A stretch of 64,000 nt of DNA from Tillus elongatus (Eukaryota; Arthropoda; Insecta; Coleoptera; Cleridae): assembly GCA_964006375.1 (NCBI GenBank), contig OZ023266.1, forward strand, positions 157,177,792 to 157,241,791. Direction: 5' to 3'. Shown in pieces: positions 10,880 through 21,164 of the stretch (positions are counted from its first letter, which is position 1; every line of letters begins with the position of its first letter). The position numbers and the translations under genes were made by a program. The notes beneath the pieces are model-generated. The model ran no database searches. It was not told where the DNA came from and saw only the letters and a program-made list of their open reading frames with translations.

Positions 10880-11160
10880 ATTTCCGCGGTCTTTAATGTG
10901 AGACATACTTGGTTCTCGGGTTAAACCGCGTCCAGAATTTATGAAAACTATACATTTCGGCTCCTGTTTTGGAGCCATTTTCAGGAGGTAGGTTTTTAGT
11001 GATGCGCACATCTAAGAAAGGCAAAGAAAAATTATTTTCTATTTCCATGGTGAACTGGACTTGGGAGTTGATCTTATTTAGGTAAGAAAGGAATTCGTCT
11101 AGAGATTCTTTGCCGTGTGGCCAGACATTGACGACATTTTCGCTGTCTGCGTCATTTAGT
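10880..11160 (-). pseudogene. Penelope-like reverse transcriptase fragment
   Basis: Read on the minus strand from 11160, one frame gives VVNVWPHGKESLDEFLSYLN, then [20 protein letters not shown], matching the C-terminal reverse-transcriptase part of Penelope-like elements (WPHG and LPFLDV are typical). It then runs into CTGAAAATGGCTCC and GGAGCCGAAATG (about 10950-10984), an inverted-repeat motif shaped like the hammerhead-bearing end of such elements but with mutated core bases. Only about 280 bp survive. This is a separate insertion from the 2.9-kb remnant. Confidence 0.7.
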
Positions 11161-11199
11161 TTGTGTTAGATAGCCATTGAAAGCAGACAACCTCTTGAG

Positions 11200-12240
11200 A
11201 GTTATAACGAAAATGGAAAAAGTGAATTTAGTGTGCTCATCAAACATTATTTTTTGCGGAAAAAACCATCACTCACACCAAGGCTAAGCTTGATAAATAC
11301 TATGGGGACTCTACATCATCAATTTCCATGTTTACTGAATTTCGTTGCGACCGTACAAGCACAACTGACGCGAAACGTTCTGGGCGCCCAGTTGAGGTCT
11401 CTACACCCGAAACAATTGAAAAAATTCACGATATGGTGTTGGCCGATCGGAGATTGAAAGTGCGGGAGATTGTGGAAGCCATAGGCATATCACATGGCTC
11501 AGTGGTTTCGATTTTGCATGATCACTTGGGTATCCGCAAGATGGGTGCCGCGTTTGCTCACAATCGACCACAAACGCAATCGTGTGACAACTGCGAAGGA
11601 GTGTTTGGCGTCGTTCAACTGCAATAGGGACGAGTTTTTGCGCCGTTTTGTAACCGTGGACGAAACATGGATTCACCACAACACACCAGAGACCAAGCAG
11701 CAGCCAAAACAGTGGGTTTCTCCGTGCGAATCGGCGCCGAAGAACGTCAAGGTGGGTTTGTCAGTCAATAAAGTCATGGCACAGCTTTTTGGGATGCACG
11801 CGGAATAATCCACATTGCTTACCTTCAGAAGGGAAGAACAATCAATGGCGAATATTATACCAACTTACTGGACCGATTCAATGGCGATTTGAAGTAGATA
11901 CGACAACATTTGGCCAAGAAAAAGTTCTTTTCCACCAAGACAATGCAAGGGTGCACACATGTGTAGTCTCCATGGCGAAATTGCATAAATTGGGCTACTA
12001 ATTGCTCCCTCATCCGCCCTCTTCTCCGGATTTAGCCCCGAGTGACTATTTCTTGTTTCCAAACTTAAAGAAATGGCTCGGTGGAAGGAGATTAGACTCC
12101 AATGATGAAATCATCTCAAACACATACCGATTTTGAGGACCTCGACAAAGCTTATTTTTTGGGAGGGATAAAATAATTGGAGAAACGTTGGACGAAGTGT
12201 ATAGGTCAAAAGAGACTATGTTGAGAAATAACGTGATTTT
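11200..12240 (+). pseudogene. mariner transposase (DD34D), broken
   Basis: Frames in order read LIKHYFLRKK, TEFRCDRTSTTDA, SGRPVEVSTPE, LKVREIVEAIGISHGSVVSI (paired helix-turn-helix), FVTVDETWIHH (first catalytic Asp), LFHQDNARVHT (second), PDLAPSDYFLFPNLKKWLGG (third). All three Asp are present, but the frame changes several times and stops occur, so no enzyme can be made. It would have bound mariner inverted repeats and moved the element into TA sites. Length matches a typical mariner of about 345 codons. The left end is not visible, and the right side merges into family G near 12287. Confidence 0.9.
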
Positions 12241-12565
12241 TTGTCAAAAAACCTGTGTTTCATTCAGAGAGTTACCCGCCCTCGTATATCTATTTATGTA
12301 TCACACCGATAATTCAAAAAATAATAAACCGATTTTGATGAAATTTGGCAGATACCTTTCTTTTGTAAGCGACTTAGATAAGTTCGTTAGCCAGGAAAAT
12401 AGGGCCAGGTTTTCCAGGAAAATTTTGGATTTTCTTTCGGAAAAAATTTGTATCTTGGAAAATTACAAAGCCATGGTAAACAAATTGGTACGTAGGTTTA
12501 CGTTATAAAAAGTACATAAATCACCAAGATTTAGATCTCTAAATTAAAATAAAAAAAGGTTATTT

Positions 12566-12578
12566 AACCATCTACTAA
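12566..12578 (+). repeat. SINE target duplication, left (13 bp)
   Basis: AACCATCTACTAA, repeated exactly at 12753-12765 on the other side of the SINE. Confidence 0.9.
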
Positions 12579-12752
12579 CGCCCTCGTGGCGCAGGTTGCT
12601 AGGTGCTTGCTAAGCGAGAGGTCCCGGGTTCGATTCCTGGGCGAGCCAACGAGAAGTTTACTTTGTCTGGAAAATTAGTAAAAATAGTGAATGATGGGAA
12701 ATGAATGTGCTAATGGCCTGAGATGCCGCAGCCAATAATATTATTTAAAAAA
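12579..12752 (+). mobile_element. tRNA-derived SINE
   Basis: A 174-bp unit: a tRNA-like head with an A-box-like TGGCGCAGGTTGCTAGGTG (12590-12608) and a B box GGTTCGATTCC (about 12628-12638), an unrelated body, and a tail ATTATTTAAAAAA. Thirteen-base direct repeats flank it, so it arrived by LINE-type priming into an existing family G copy. RNA polymerase III would transcribe such a unit from the internal boxes. It is not a working tRNA gene because the acceptor stem does not pair well. Confidence 0.88.
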
Positions 12753-12765
12753 AACCATCTACTAA
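12753..12765 (+). repeat. SINE target duplication, right (13 bp)
   Basis: AACCATCTACTAA, identical to 12566-12578. Confidence 0.9.
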
Positions 12766-12890
12766 AATTTAGGTCTCTACGTTACAAGAAAAGAAGTTAT
12801 AAGCATTTAATTTTAAAAAAAATTGTGTCAGATCATTTCTATGAAAATTCACTACCATAACGCACTTGCTGCGTCCACACTTTTATGAAT

Positions 12891-13529
12891 TATTTCACTC
12901 GAGTTAATAGAAGCTCGTCATACCATGTCCTACTATTTTGTTTACCTGAGTATATGGAGCCTGATGTCTTTATGGAAGACATTTAATTAGTATTTCAACG
13001 CAGTAGGCTGGTATTCAAAATGTACACAATAACAATAACGATATTTATTCTATACACAATACCATTTCACTTTGTCTTATGTAAATAGGAGGATGTGAGA
13101 AATGTTTAGCATCTTAATTAGTTACTTTTCTGTTAAATAGACAATGTTTCTGCGAGAGTAGTGTAGACGATTACACCAACATCCTTCCCTGTCAAGATTG
13201 ATCTGGTATCTGATTTAAAACCTTATTTGAAATAATTTACCATTTATAGGAAATGGTAAGCACCTTTTTATGAACCGCGGATACGTTCCAATAGTCATTT
13301 TGTTCTATAAACCCAGTTTATGGACAGTCCGTCTGTCAATGTTACGGCCATTTACTTGGAAATTATTTCATTCGTGTAACATAAATCAATAATTTAGATT
13401 TTAAGCCAGTTTTACTAATCTGAATATTTCTCATAGGTACTTTCATCAAAAAATGCAAAATTATAGAAGTTTTCGTTCAATAAGTGATGGTACACAATGT
13501 AGTGAAAAGAAAAAAGTATAACATACTAC
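12891..13529. other. no feature recognised
   Basis: AT-rich sequence up to the long inverted repeat. No coding or repeat signal was recognised. Confidence 0.5.
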
Positions 13530-16396
13530 TCCAGTCAAAAAAACTTCAGAAAATGACCCAACCTCCTGAAAAATCAGACAGTTTTTAATCTTCGCACACT
13601 TATTTAAGAGGTACCTAAGAATGAATATTACGAAAGTCCTCATGAATATGAGGCGAGCTCTAGCTGCAATTAACGAAAATATGCCACTTTCTTTGGTTTT
13701 TCGTTAGTATCTCGAGAATCGTTGGTCGCAGGCAAAAGTTGATTATATACATAATTAAGGCTTATCAAATTTGCTACAAAAATGATTATATAAATTTTTC
13801 TCCTATTCCCAATGACTCCCGAGTTATAAACGCTAAAAAGAGCACTTTGTGAAAAACCACGCTAGGGCGGTACAATATGGCATTTCTAATAATATTTGAC
13901 AATGGTTTACCTACATTTTTGTATACTAAGGATAATTGAGGAGATAAACTTCACAACTTTGTATAAAAAGCACGTGATGTATGTTACTTATGATGTATAT
14001 TGATGAGGCACATGATGTAGGTATATTAAACAATGAAATATATGAAAAAAAAAAAATTCTGAGGTTATTCAAAGGAAAGTTTTGTACAGAAAAATCAATC
14101 AGCTCTGAATCGCTTCTTGGTAGAATGCCCTGCAATTTGATTATCTTGGTCAGCTTCTACACTTGCTGCGTGAAACAATAGGTATGTATGTATGAGATGA
14201 AGGTTAATATTGAGCCATTTTGTTGCCAACCAAAGAGTATCGTATGGAGTTAGCTGATCAGTTTTCTTGACTATATCTTTCAGATGATCCTCCACAATCA
14301 CATTACTAAATCCACCTTGTGATTTTTGGTAAGTTTGTAAAGTAATCACTCCAAGTTTCCCTACTGTCATAGCAGGTGCTACCTTGGTAAGCCTCGGTAT
14401 TGGTTTTTCATGTTCGCTTCCAGTTGTGCTTCCAGAAGGCACAAATTTGATGACACCCATAGAATGGAATGTGTTGAGACCGTTCTAACATTAAAGTCCG
14501 CGTTGTCAAACACAAATTGTTGAAAAGGAGAATCATTATCAAGTTGAATGTGATGAATTGCTGACATTTCCAGCTGCTGTGCGCTGTGATATGAAGCACT
14601 GAACCCTAAACTTGATAAAAGGTTTACCAACTTCTTGCTTGCAAATCTTCTGGACACAAACAAAGCAACACTGTTCATTATTGCTGATATAAAAGACGTT
14701 GTATGTATCGCAGAGATAATACTGTGAGCAATAGAAATGCAATTTTCGTTTTCTATTTGCATTATCTGATTTTTTCCTTATCAGTGTCTCCAGAAAAACT
14801 TGTAAGAGTTGGGGGTACATACGAAGCTGCTTCTTTTAAAAAGTTGTTGCCCCGAGGGTAGGCGCTTGTATCATACACATTTTTCTGAACATCCTGCCTT
14901 ATTACTTTTGCTGCTGCTTGTACGATTCTTAGTCGCTCATTACTTTCATCAGCTTTTCTGTCATCATACCATGAGTTCAAAATTTTGAATCCAACATCAT
15001 TGAAACAGATGGTTGCATCCCTTCATCCAACTCCCACAGCAATTATAATTCTCTCTCCATATTTGTCTCTGAGTTTGCTTTTAATTGTATCATTCGAAGG
15101 AACGTCCTCAGATACTGCAAAACGTAATTGTTCAAAGGAAAGTTGGCATTTCTCACTATTCTCAATGAGAGATTAAATCTCTTCCATAGCCTTTATAATG
15201 TAACCTGCCACGGGACGTCCACGTTTTCTACCCTATTCTGGAGGATTGTGGGACACAAATTGTTGGTAGCAGTCCAGGTGGTACACTCCATCAGCAGCGA
15301 CAAGATCGCTAATGCCAGACAGACGCAGCCTAACTTCGTCTGCCTTTTCATCATTTCTCCTGTTTGCAGAATTCAATAGAGTCGTAATCATTTCCTTACT
15401 TCGACAATAGAATGCATCTCTGCGGGCTTTTATAGGTTTCTTTATTTGTTTTTTAAAATACTCTTCATCAATAACATCTTCACAGAAGAAACATTTTGTT
15501 TTTAATTCAAATAATGTTTTCATTGACGACCTTGTTTGGGGTAAAGAGCTATCTTGTGTTGATGAAGAAGGGTCTGCAGCAGACTACTGTTTCAGGAAAG
15601 CCTTTATAGACTCATCCCGTGTGTTTTGTTTTCGGCACTCAGTGTTTAATCTAATTTTCTCACTACCACGAAGCTTAAAACCCAAATCATCTTTCCTTTG
15701 CTCACTAGCAAGCAGTAACGATCTGATTCCCTTCAAACCATCTTTCGGTAAACCAGAAGGTGAACCAAGAATTTTGTCGCACAACAAACAGTTCTCTTCC
15801 ATTTCATATGTCTATTCTGTAAACACAACATACGTCTACTATGCGAAAAACTACTAAGGCACTGACCGAACGAAAATGGTAAGAACGCACGAAAATGTAA
15901 TAAACAAACGAATGACCTCACATCAGACTCATGCAACGACGCGGATGGCAGGAAAACTTGACTGGAACTAACTGCCGCTCCGCGCCGGTTTTGTGGGCAT
16001 TGTAAGTACTATATTTAATTTAGTAACTTATTATTGTCACATATTATTAGAAATGCCATATTGTACCGCCCCAACGTGGTTTTTTACAAAACGCTCTCTT
16101 TTAGCGCCTATAACTCGGGAGTCATTGGGAATACGAGAAAAATGTATATAACCATTTTTGTAGCAAAATTGATAATCCTTAATTATGTATATAATCAACT
16201 GTTGCCCCCTACCAACGGTTCTCGAGATATTAACGAAAAAACAAAGAAAGTGCCATATTTGCTAATTGCCGCTAGAGCTCGCCTCATATACATGAGGACT
16301 TTCGGTATATTCATTCTTACGTACCTTTAAATAGGTGTGAGAAGTTTCAAAACTTTTGAATTTTTCAGGAGGTTAAACATTGTTTTGACTGGACTA
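13530..16396. mobile_element. DNA transposon with ~370-bp terminal inverted repeats
   Basis: 13530-13903 and 16033-16396 are inverted copies of one another, starting TCCAGTCAAAA. They share ACCTCCTGAAAAAT, ATGAGGCGAGCTCTAGC, GATTATATACATAATTAAGG, CCCAATGACTCCCGAGTTAT and GGCGGTACAATATGGCATTT. By eye they are roughly 85-90% alike. The enclosed 2.1 kb carries one broken gene on the minus strand. No clean target duplication was identified (CTA at both edges is possible). The superfamily is unassigned. Confidence 0.8.
14095..15802 (-). pseudogene. zinc-module protein of an unassigned transposon, broken
   Basis: The minus-strand frame opens at 15802 with a CLLCDK pair and a later Cys (TECRKQ). 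After a stop near 15586 it continues with a second module, CFFCED then YHLDCYQQF (about 15250-15495), then GRKRGRP near 15220, TIKSKLRDKYGERI near 15070, and a late FVFDNADFNVRT block near 14500. Two N-terminal Cys/His modules followed by an Asn-Ala-Asp motif recall an arthropod multi-copy family often labelled 'CXC domain-related'; that label is from memory. At least three stops or frameshifts break it, yet long stretches stay open, so the copy is not ancient. Its place inside long inverted repeats suggests it encodes or accompanies the transposase. The biochemical role is unknown. Confidence 0.6.
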
Positions 16397-16439
16397 TACG
16401 AGAGTGATCTCAAAAGTAAGCTCACTTATTACTTCCACA

Positions 16440-17040
16440 TCGTCAATGCGTGTGGAAGAATGGCATCGGCGACAAAAATTTCAATTTTTTTTCCGCTTGA
16501 ACGTCGCAAAAAGTGTTAAAACATATAGAAAACGTGATTTGGGAACGAATTTTTTGTGTGTGTCGGTTTGTATGTCTGTCTGTTTGTAGCCACGATAATT
16601 TTAGAACGAATTGAGATATCGTCTTCAAATTTGACATACAGTTAGCACCCCACAAACGAACGGTTCGGATTATTTATCCAGGGAGTAGGGGATGAATGGG
16701 GGGCGATTTGGTGAAAATTGACACATTTTTGGTTAAAACTCGAGTAATATAACGTTTTAGGGTTTGTTTATTAAAAACAATTCAATTTCATCAAACGTCT
16801 GGTATTCTGCGCTGAAATTAAATTAGGCGTTGAATGTGTGAGGGTAAAATATCGGTGAAAAATTTCTACAATCTTTTGTTGCCAAAACGGCGTAAAAAGT
16901 CTCAAAACATATAAAAAACTTGATGCTGGAACGTATGTCGGTCTGTTGGTCGGGTTGTCGGCCTGTACGTCTGTCTGTTAGTAGGCGCAATAATTTTCGA
17001 AGGAATTGAGATATCATCTTCAAAATTGACAAATAGATTA
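16440..17040. repeat. diverged tandem pair, ~380-bp period
   Basis: 16440-16640 and 16820-17040 share AAAACATATA, TGTCTGTCTGTT/TACGTCTGTCTGTTAG, AATTGAGATATC and CTTCAAA-TTGAC words in the same order. They are clearly related but noticeably diverged. No gene is seen. Confidence 0.6.
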
Positions 17041-17345
17041 AACAATGCTTTGTTTTAATTAGACAGGCGGATTCGCAATGCCAGGTGTGAGGTGACGGTT
17101 AATATATTAATCTGTCAATGTAAAACACATATTACTCTATGGTCTAAGAGGTGTATATGGATGCGTTCAGACGTTCATACTGAATATTAAACATATAAAA
17201 GTCTGTGGTCAAATAGTCGCACTGAGGGTATAGAGGTAAACTCTTGGTGAGTTGGTGGCCAGAAAATTATAGATGACAGTATGAACCTTTCAGTTCCTAA
17301 ACAAGTAACTACACATTTAATAAAGTAATTGAACGTTACGTTTAT
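17041..17345. other. no feature recognised
   Basis: AT-rich spacer between the diverged pair and a family G left fragment. Confidence 0.5.
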
Positions 17346-17534
<189 letters not shown>

Positions 17535-17934
17535 ATGTGAAACACACTTATGGAATAAAATTCATTATTCAGCAAAAAATAGTTTTTGTGAAAAACGCTG
17601 AGACACGTGAAGTTTAATTTGTCGAAAATTATTTTATAATCATAGTTAAAAAAATTAAACTCCCACCATTTTACCCCCACCACTTTATCCATTTTTTTTT
17701 AAATAGCAACCCTACATTTTTTTTCATCACAATTCGATGGATCACATTTTTCTGAATGCGGAGATACCCCATATATATGGTCTAATATTACAGTTTTCAA
17801 TGCAGGGGTGAAAATTTAATACCGGAATATTAAAACTAAACAGTTTACCCTCAAATTCAAATTTCGAAAATAAACTTAATAAAAACGTCCCTTTCTTATA
17901 ATAAATGTTCAAAATGTTCTCCATTCACTTGCAC

Positions 17935-18159
17935 AGAACGAAATAATCTGCCCTTCGGAGGGGGCGTAAACCCGTTGGTTCCGTGTCCATGCAATGTTGG
18001 GAACGTTAAAGATCCCTACCCTCCTTTCAGAAAGGCAGGGGTTCAGATTTTTTTTTTTTTGGATAATGAGGTGAAACTGCTCCCTGGCGTCGGTGATTGG
18101 CCATAGTCGTGGAAATAGGCTGACGTTAAAGAAACAAAACACACACACACACACACACA
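17935..18159 (+). repeat. SINE-like repeat with (AC)n tail
   Basis: Contains CTTCGGAGGGGGCGTAAACC, CCGTGTCCATGCAATGTTGG, GAACGTTAAAGATCCC, then GGCGTCGGTGATTGGCC, GACGTTAAAGAAACAAA, ending in about ten AC units. The wording resembles widespread invertebrate interspersed repeats, probably a SINE or LINE 3' end, but I cannot name it. It lies directly against a family-E-like transposase scrap. Confidence 0.5.
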
Positions 18160-18238
18160 AATCACTCCAGAAATGTTACAGAATGTACTATTGTATGGAG
18201 GCTGGTGGTCGAAATTTTGAAGATTTGATAAATAAATT
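18160..18238 (+). pseudogene. C-terminal scrap of a family-E-like transposase
   Basis: Reads LYYCMEAGGRNFEDLIN-like residues (YYCMEAGG at about 18187), matching the last residues of the family E protein (YFCMEAGGQQFEHLLN at 35250-35298). Only the extreme C-terminus survives. It could come from a sister family. Confidence 0.6.
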
Positions 18239-18334
18239 ACTCACATTTAGAAGTCAATTTGTCAGAACCCACTGCATCAAATTTAAAAAGGTTCGGGACG
18301 CAGCAAGTGCGTTATGGTAGTGAATTTTTTATTA

Positions 18335-18620
18335 AATTCTTCAAACTTGAATAGCTCATTTTTCTATAAACTTAGAAAGATGAGTTTTGGTATGTAGTAA
18401 GGCCTTTTCGAAGGTAACATATCCGCCATATTTCATTAAAATAGCTTTGTAATTTTCGGGGGAAAACTTTTTTTTCGAAAGAAAATTCAAAATTTGAATA
18501 ACTCAACTTTCTATAAACTTAGAAAGTTGAATTTTGGTATGTTTTAAGGTCTGTTCCAAGGCAACATATCCTCTAAATTTCAATAGAATATCTTTGTAAT
18601 TTACGAAGAAATTTTTTTTT
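18335..18620 (-). repeat. two tandem ~133-bp units inside family G
   Basis: Each unit contains TTGAATAACTCAACTTTCTA or a variant, ATAAACTTAGAAAG, GGCAACATATCC and TTTGTAATTT. The unit number differs between G copies (one near 54.6 and 61.5 kb, two here, three near 57 kb). Confidence 0.75.
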
Positions 18621-18710
18621 TCGAAAGAAAACTCCAAATTTTCTCGGAAACCTTATCCGATTTTCCTGGATAACAAACTCATCTAAGCCAAGTTATCTCG
18701 GTTGGTTACA

Positions 18711-18925
<215 letters not shown>

Positions 18926-19018
18926 ATATAAAAATTGAAACTGACCCCGGATATGGGTTCTAGGGGTTCTAGTTCGCGCTCATTTGAAAACACTTTTGCA
19001 AAGTCTCACCATCGATAC

Positions 19019-19048
19019 CTCTCTCTCTCTCTCTCTCTCCCTCTCTCT
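19019..19048. repeat. (CT)n run
   Basis: About 15 CT units with one CC break, inserted between the family G GATACC block and its hairpin. Confidence 0.9.
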
Positions 19049-19089
19049 ATTAGTGATTTAAAAAAAATAAAAATTCACTAAAAATAAGG

Positions 19090-20220
19090 AATTTCATATA
19101 AGAAAATTCGCTAAAAATAAGCGTAACATTCACTTAGTACCTTGACATTCGGTATCAAAAGACTACAAGTTTCGGTGGGAAATATTTCACTTAGTAGCAA
19201 GTGTAAAACGAGACATTAATATGTAAGATGAGGAAACAGATTAAATTCGTTTCGGTTTGGTGGATGGGAAGTGGAATTTTTACCCTTCTACGGTCTGTTT
19301 GTTTTTGACTCATTCATCTAATCATTCATGGCATCAACATCGTATAATTAAACGAAGACGTATCACGAACCTGAAGAACTCAAGATCCTAACACGAAGGG
19401 TCATAATAATGTAAATACAATCTTCTTGGATGCTAGTAAAGTGGATTAACTCTAAATAGATGACGTGAAAAACTTAATTAACTAAGTGTTAAACGCCTGT
19501 CAAACCCGGGGGCTAAACTCAACGTCAAAATTAGGACGCGTTAAATTATTAGCGAACTAGCTAAGTACACCCAGTGATCGAAGGAGCAAAGTTCTTATTT
19601 TACACGTCTAAGACTAGGCTAGACGCAACGTACTCATAGGTATCTTCTTACAAATTATTCGCCACCAAAATGTGTGCTATGTGTTGTAAACCAGTCAGAC
19701 ATTTTACGATAGTGTCCACTTTTCAATCAAGAAAGGCTTACCCGTGGAATTGCCTTTACAACTAACTGAATAAGCTGTTGGACCGAAATGCTCCTTCAAC
19801 AAAGTAACAACGTACTAGCCTACCTCAGAGCGATCCTTAGTGAACGTCGTCAAAGATCAGGTTATATTCTAATTATTTGTAGCGCTGTAATTATTTTGTA
19901 ACGTAGATATTCTGTTTTGTAGATAATACCTCCCGCCAATAACCATTTGTGCCAGAGAGCAAATTGTTTCAGAGAGCGAATTGTATCAAGTAAAAAAAAA
20001 AGTAACACAAACCAAAAGTTATAGGAGATTTATAGATGACAAATTTACAATTTCCATATAAAACGATTCATCGAATGGCAAATCTTTAACAAAATATTCA
20101 ACTAAATAACCAGAAGTTTTGGAATAAATAATTCAACCGCTTGGTTAAGTTCATCTACATTGATGATTGATAATCTTTAGAGTCGATGCAAACTTTGAAC
20201 AATTCAGGAGGAATTCTTAC
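19090..20220. other. low-repeat region, no gene recognised
   Basis: This and the next kilobase are the least repetitive part of the window. There are no transposon words and no long frames. It could be an intron or intergenic DNA of a host gene whose exon may lie at 20221-20406. Confidence 0.45.
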
Positions 20221-20406
20221 CTTTTCAATGATACTTCCTTTTGGGGACGACCTGGTGATAGATATTCTGGTGGTCGCGCGTCCTGGCACATTTCTCTGTA
20301 ACTTCTCCACGTTGTAAGTTTGCCTCCACCCGAATAACTGCACAATCTTCTCAGCTACTTCCGAACACTTTGGTCCGGCACTTATGGTCTGACATGTATC
20401 AAACAT
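20221..20406 (-). CDS. candidate coding exon of an unidentified host gene
   Basis: On the minus strand an ATG at 20406 opens a frame of 62 codons (MFDTCQTISAGPKCSE at the start, SPKGSIIEK at the end) that meets AAG/GTAAGAA exactly at 20221/20220, a consensus 5' splice donor. The frame is 49-50% GC, well above its surroundings, and shows no transposon similarity. If real, this is a first or internal exon and the next exon lies to the left. No splice acceptor or promoter was confirmed, and I do not recognise the protein. Chance is possible for so short a frame. Confidence 0.35.
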
Positions 20407-20935
20407 TTCACATCACACAAAATGTAGTTCACTCCATCACTATTATCAGTTACTCGCACCACCTAGTTAATGCAGCACCGTAAAAAAACTCTTATAAAGT
20501 AAATTATCGCTTATAGAGTGGCCAAATGTTTGTATTCGAAGACATGCATTACTATCGACATATATTCAGCTAAGGCATATAATAACAGATAATAATAATG
20601 TTTTTTAACTCCTTATATCTTATGAAAATCCCGTCTAAAGTGTCGATCAAAGATCATATTCAGATATTTCAAAGTTGTGCTAGTTCAGTAGTACCAATCA
20701 GAGATTTGACAAAAAACAGTTTGGTTGAGGTTTCAAGAAGAAGGATATTTAATTAGTTTTGGTTATTTATTGCCGATCAATTAATTACGATATTTACATT
20801 TGTACCCCCCCCCCCTTTTTTTTTCAATACACTGAAAATAAATTGTGAGACATTTTTTATCCCATGTATTCACACTAAATCACGGATAATCGCATTATTT
20901 TGTGAATAAAGCCATTTTTAAATAAGTAATAATTG
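20407..20935. other. no feature recognised
   Basis: AT-rich. It would be upstream of the candidate exon on the minus strand. A poly-C/poly-T run lies at about 20808-20824. Confidence 0.5.
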
Positions 20936-20995
20936 AGGACCAAGTAGGCGTCCTTGGGGAACACCACGAGCAAGTTAAGAATGAGTTCGCATCTT
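20936..20995 (-). pseudogene. non-LTR reverse transcriptase motif scrap
   Basis: The minus strand reads LARGVPQGRLLGPQL, resembling the conserved GVPQGS-LGP box of non-LTR reverse transcriptases. Nothing else of the domain is legible around it. Confidence 0.4.
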
Positions 20996-21164
20996 TACTC
21001 GCAACCGTACACTGACTTTTCCCAAGTAAGTCGCTTTGTGAAGATAATAAATGTATCAATGGAAACTAATTGTGCTGAAACGGCTGTTACTTTGCACAAG
21101 TATGACATTGACATTTGAAGTTTGGTATGCTTATTGTAGAGATACGGAAAAGTAATCATGAAAC

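Larger units (their letters stand above)
12287..12890 (+). repeat. family G right half, carrying a SINE
   Basis: Begins TATCACACCGATAATTCAAA, then GTTCGTTAGCCAGGAAAATA, and ends CGCACTTGCTGCGTCC (about 12868-12883). A SINE interrupts it at 12579-12752. No (TA)n array is present on its left. Confidence 0.8.

Noticed and set aside
12580..12650. Functional tRNA gene
   Set aside because: The acceptor stem pairs badly, and the unit has a body, an A-rich tail and a 13-bp target duplication, so it is a SINE head.
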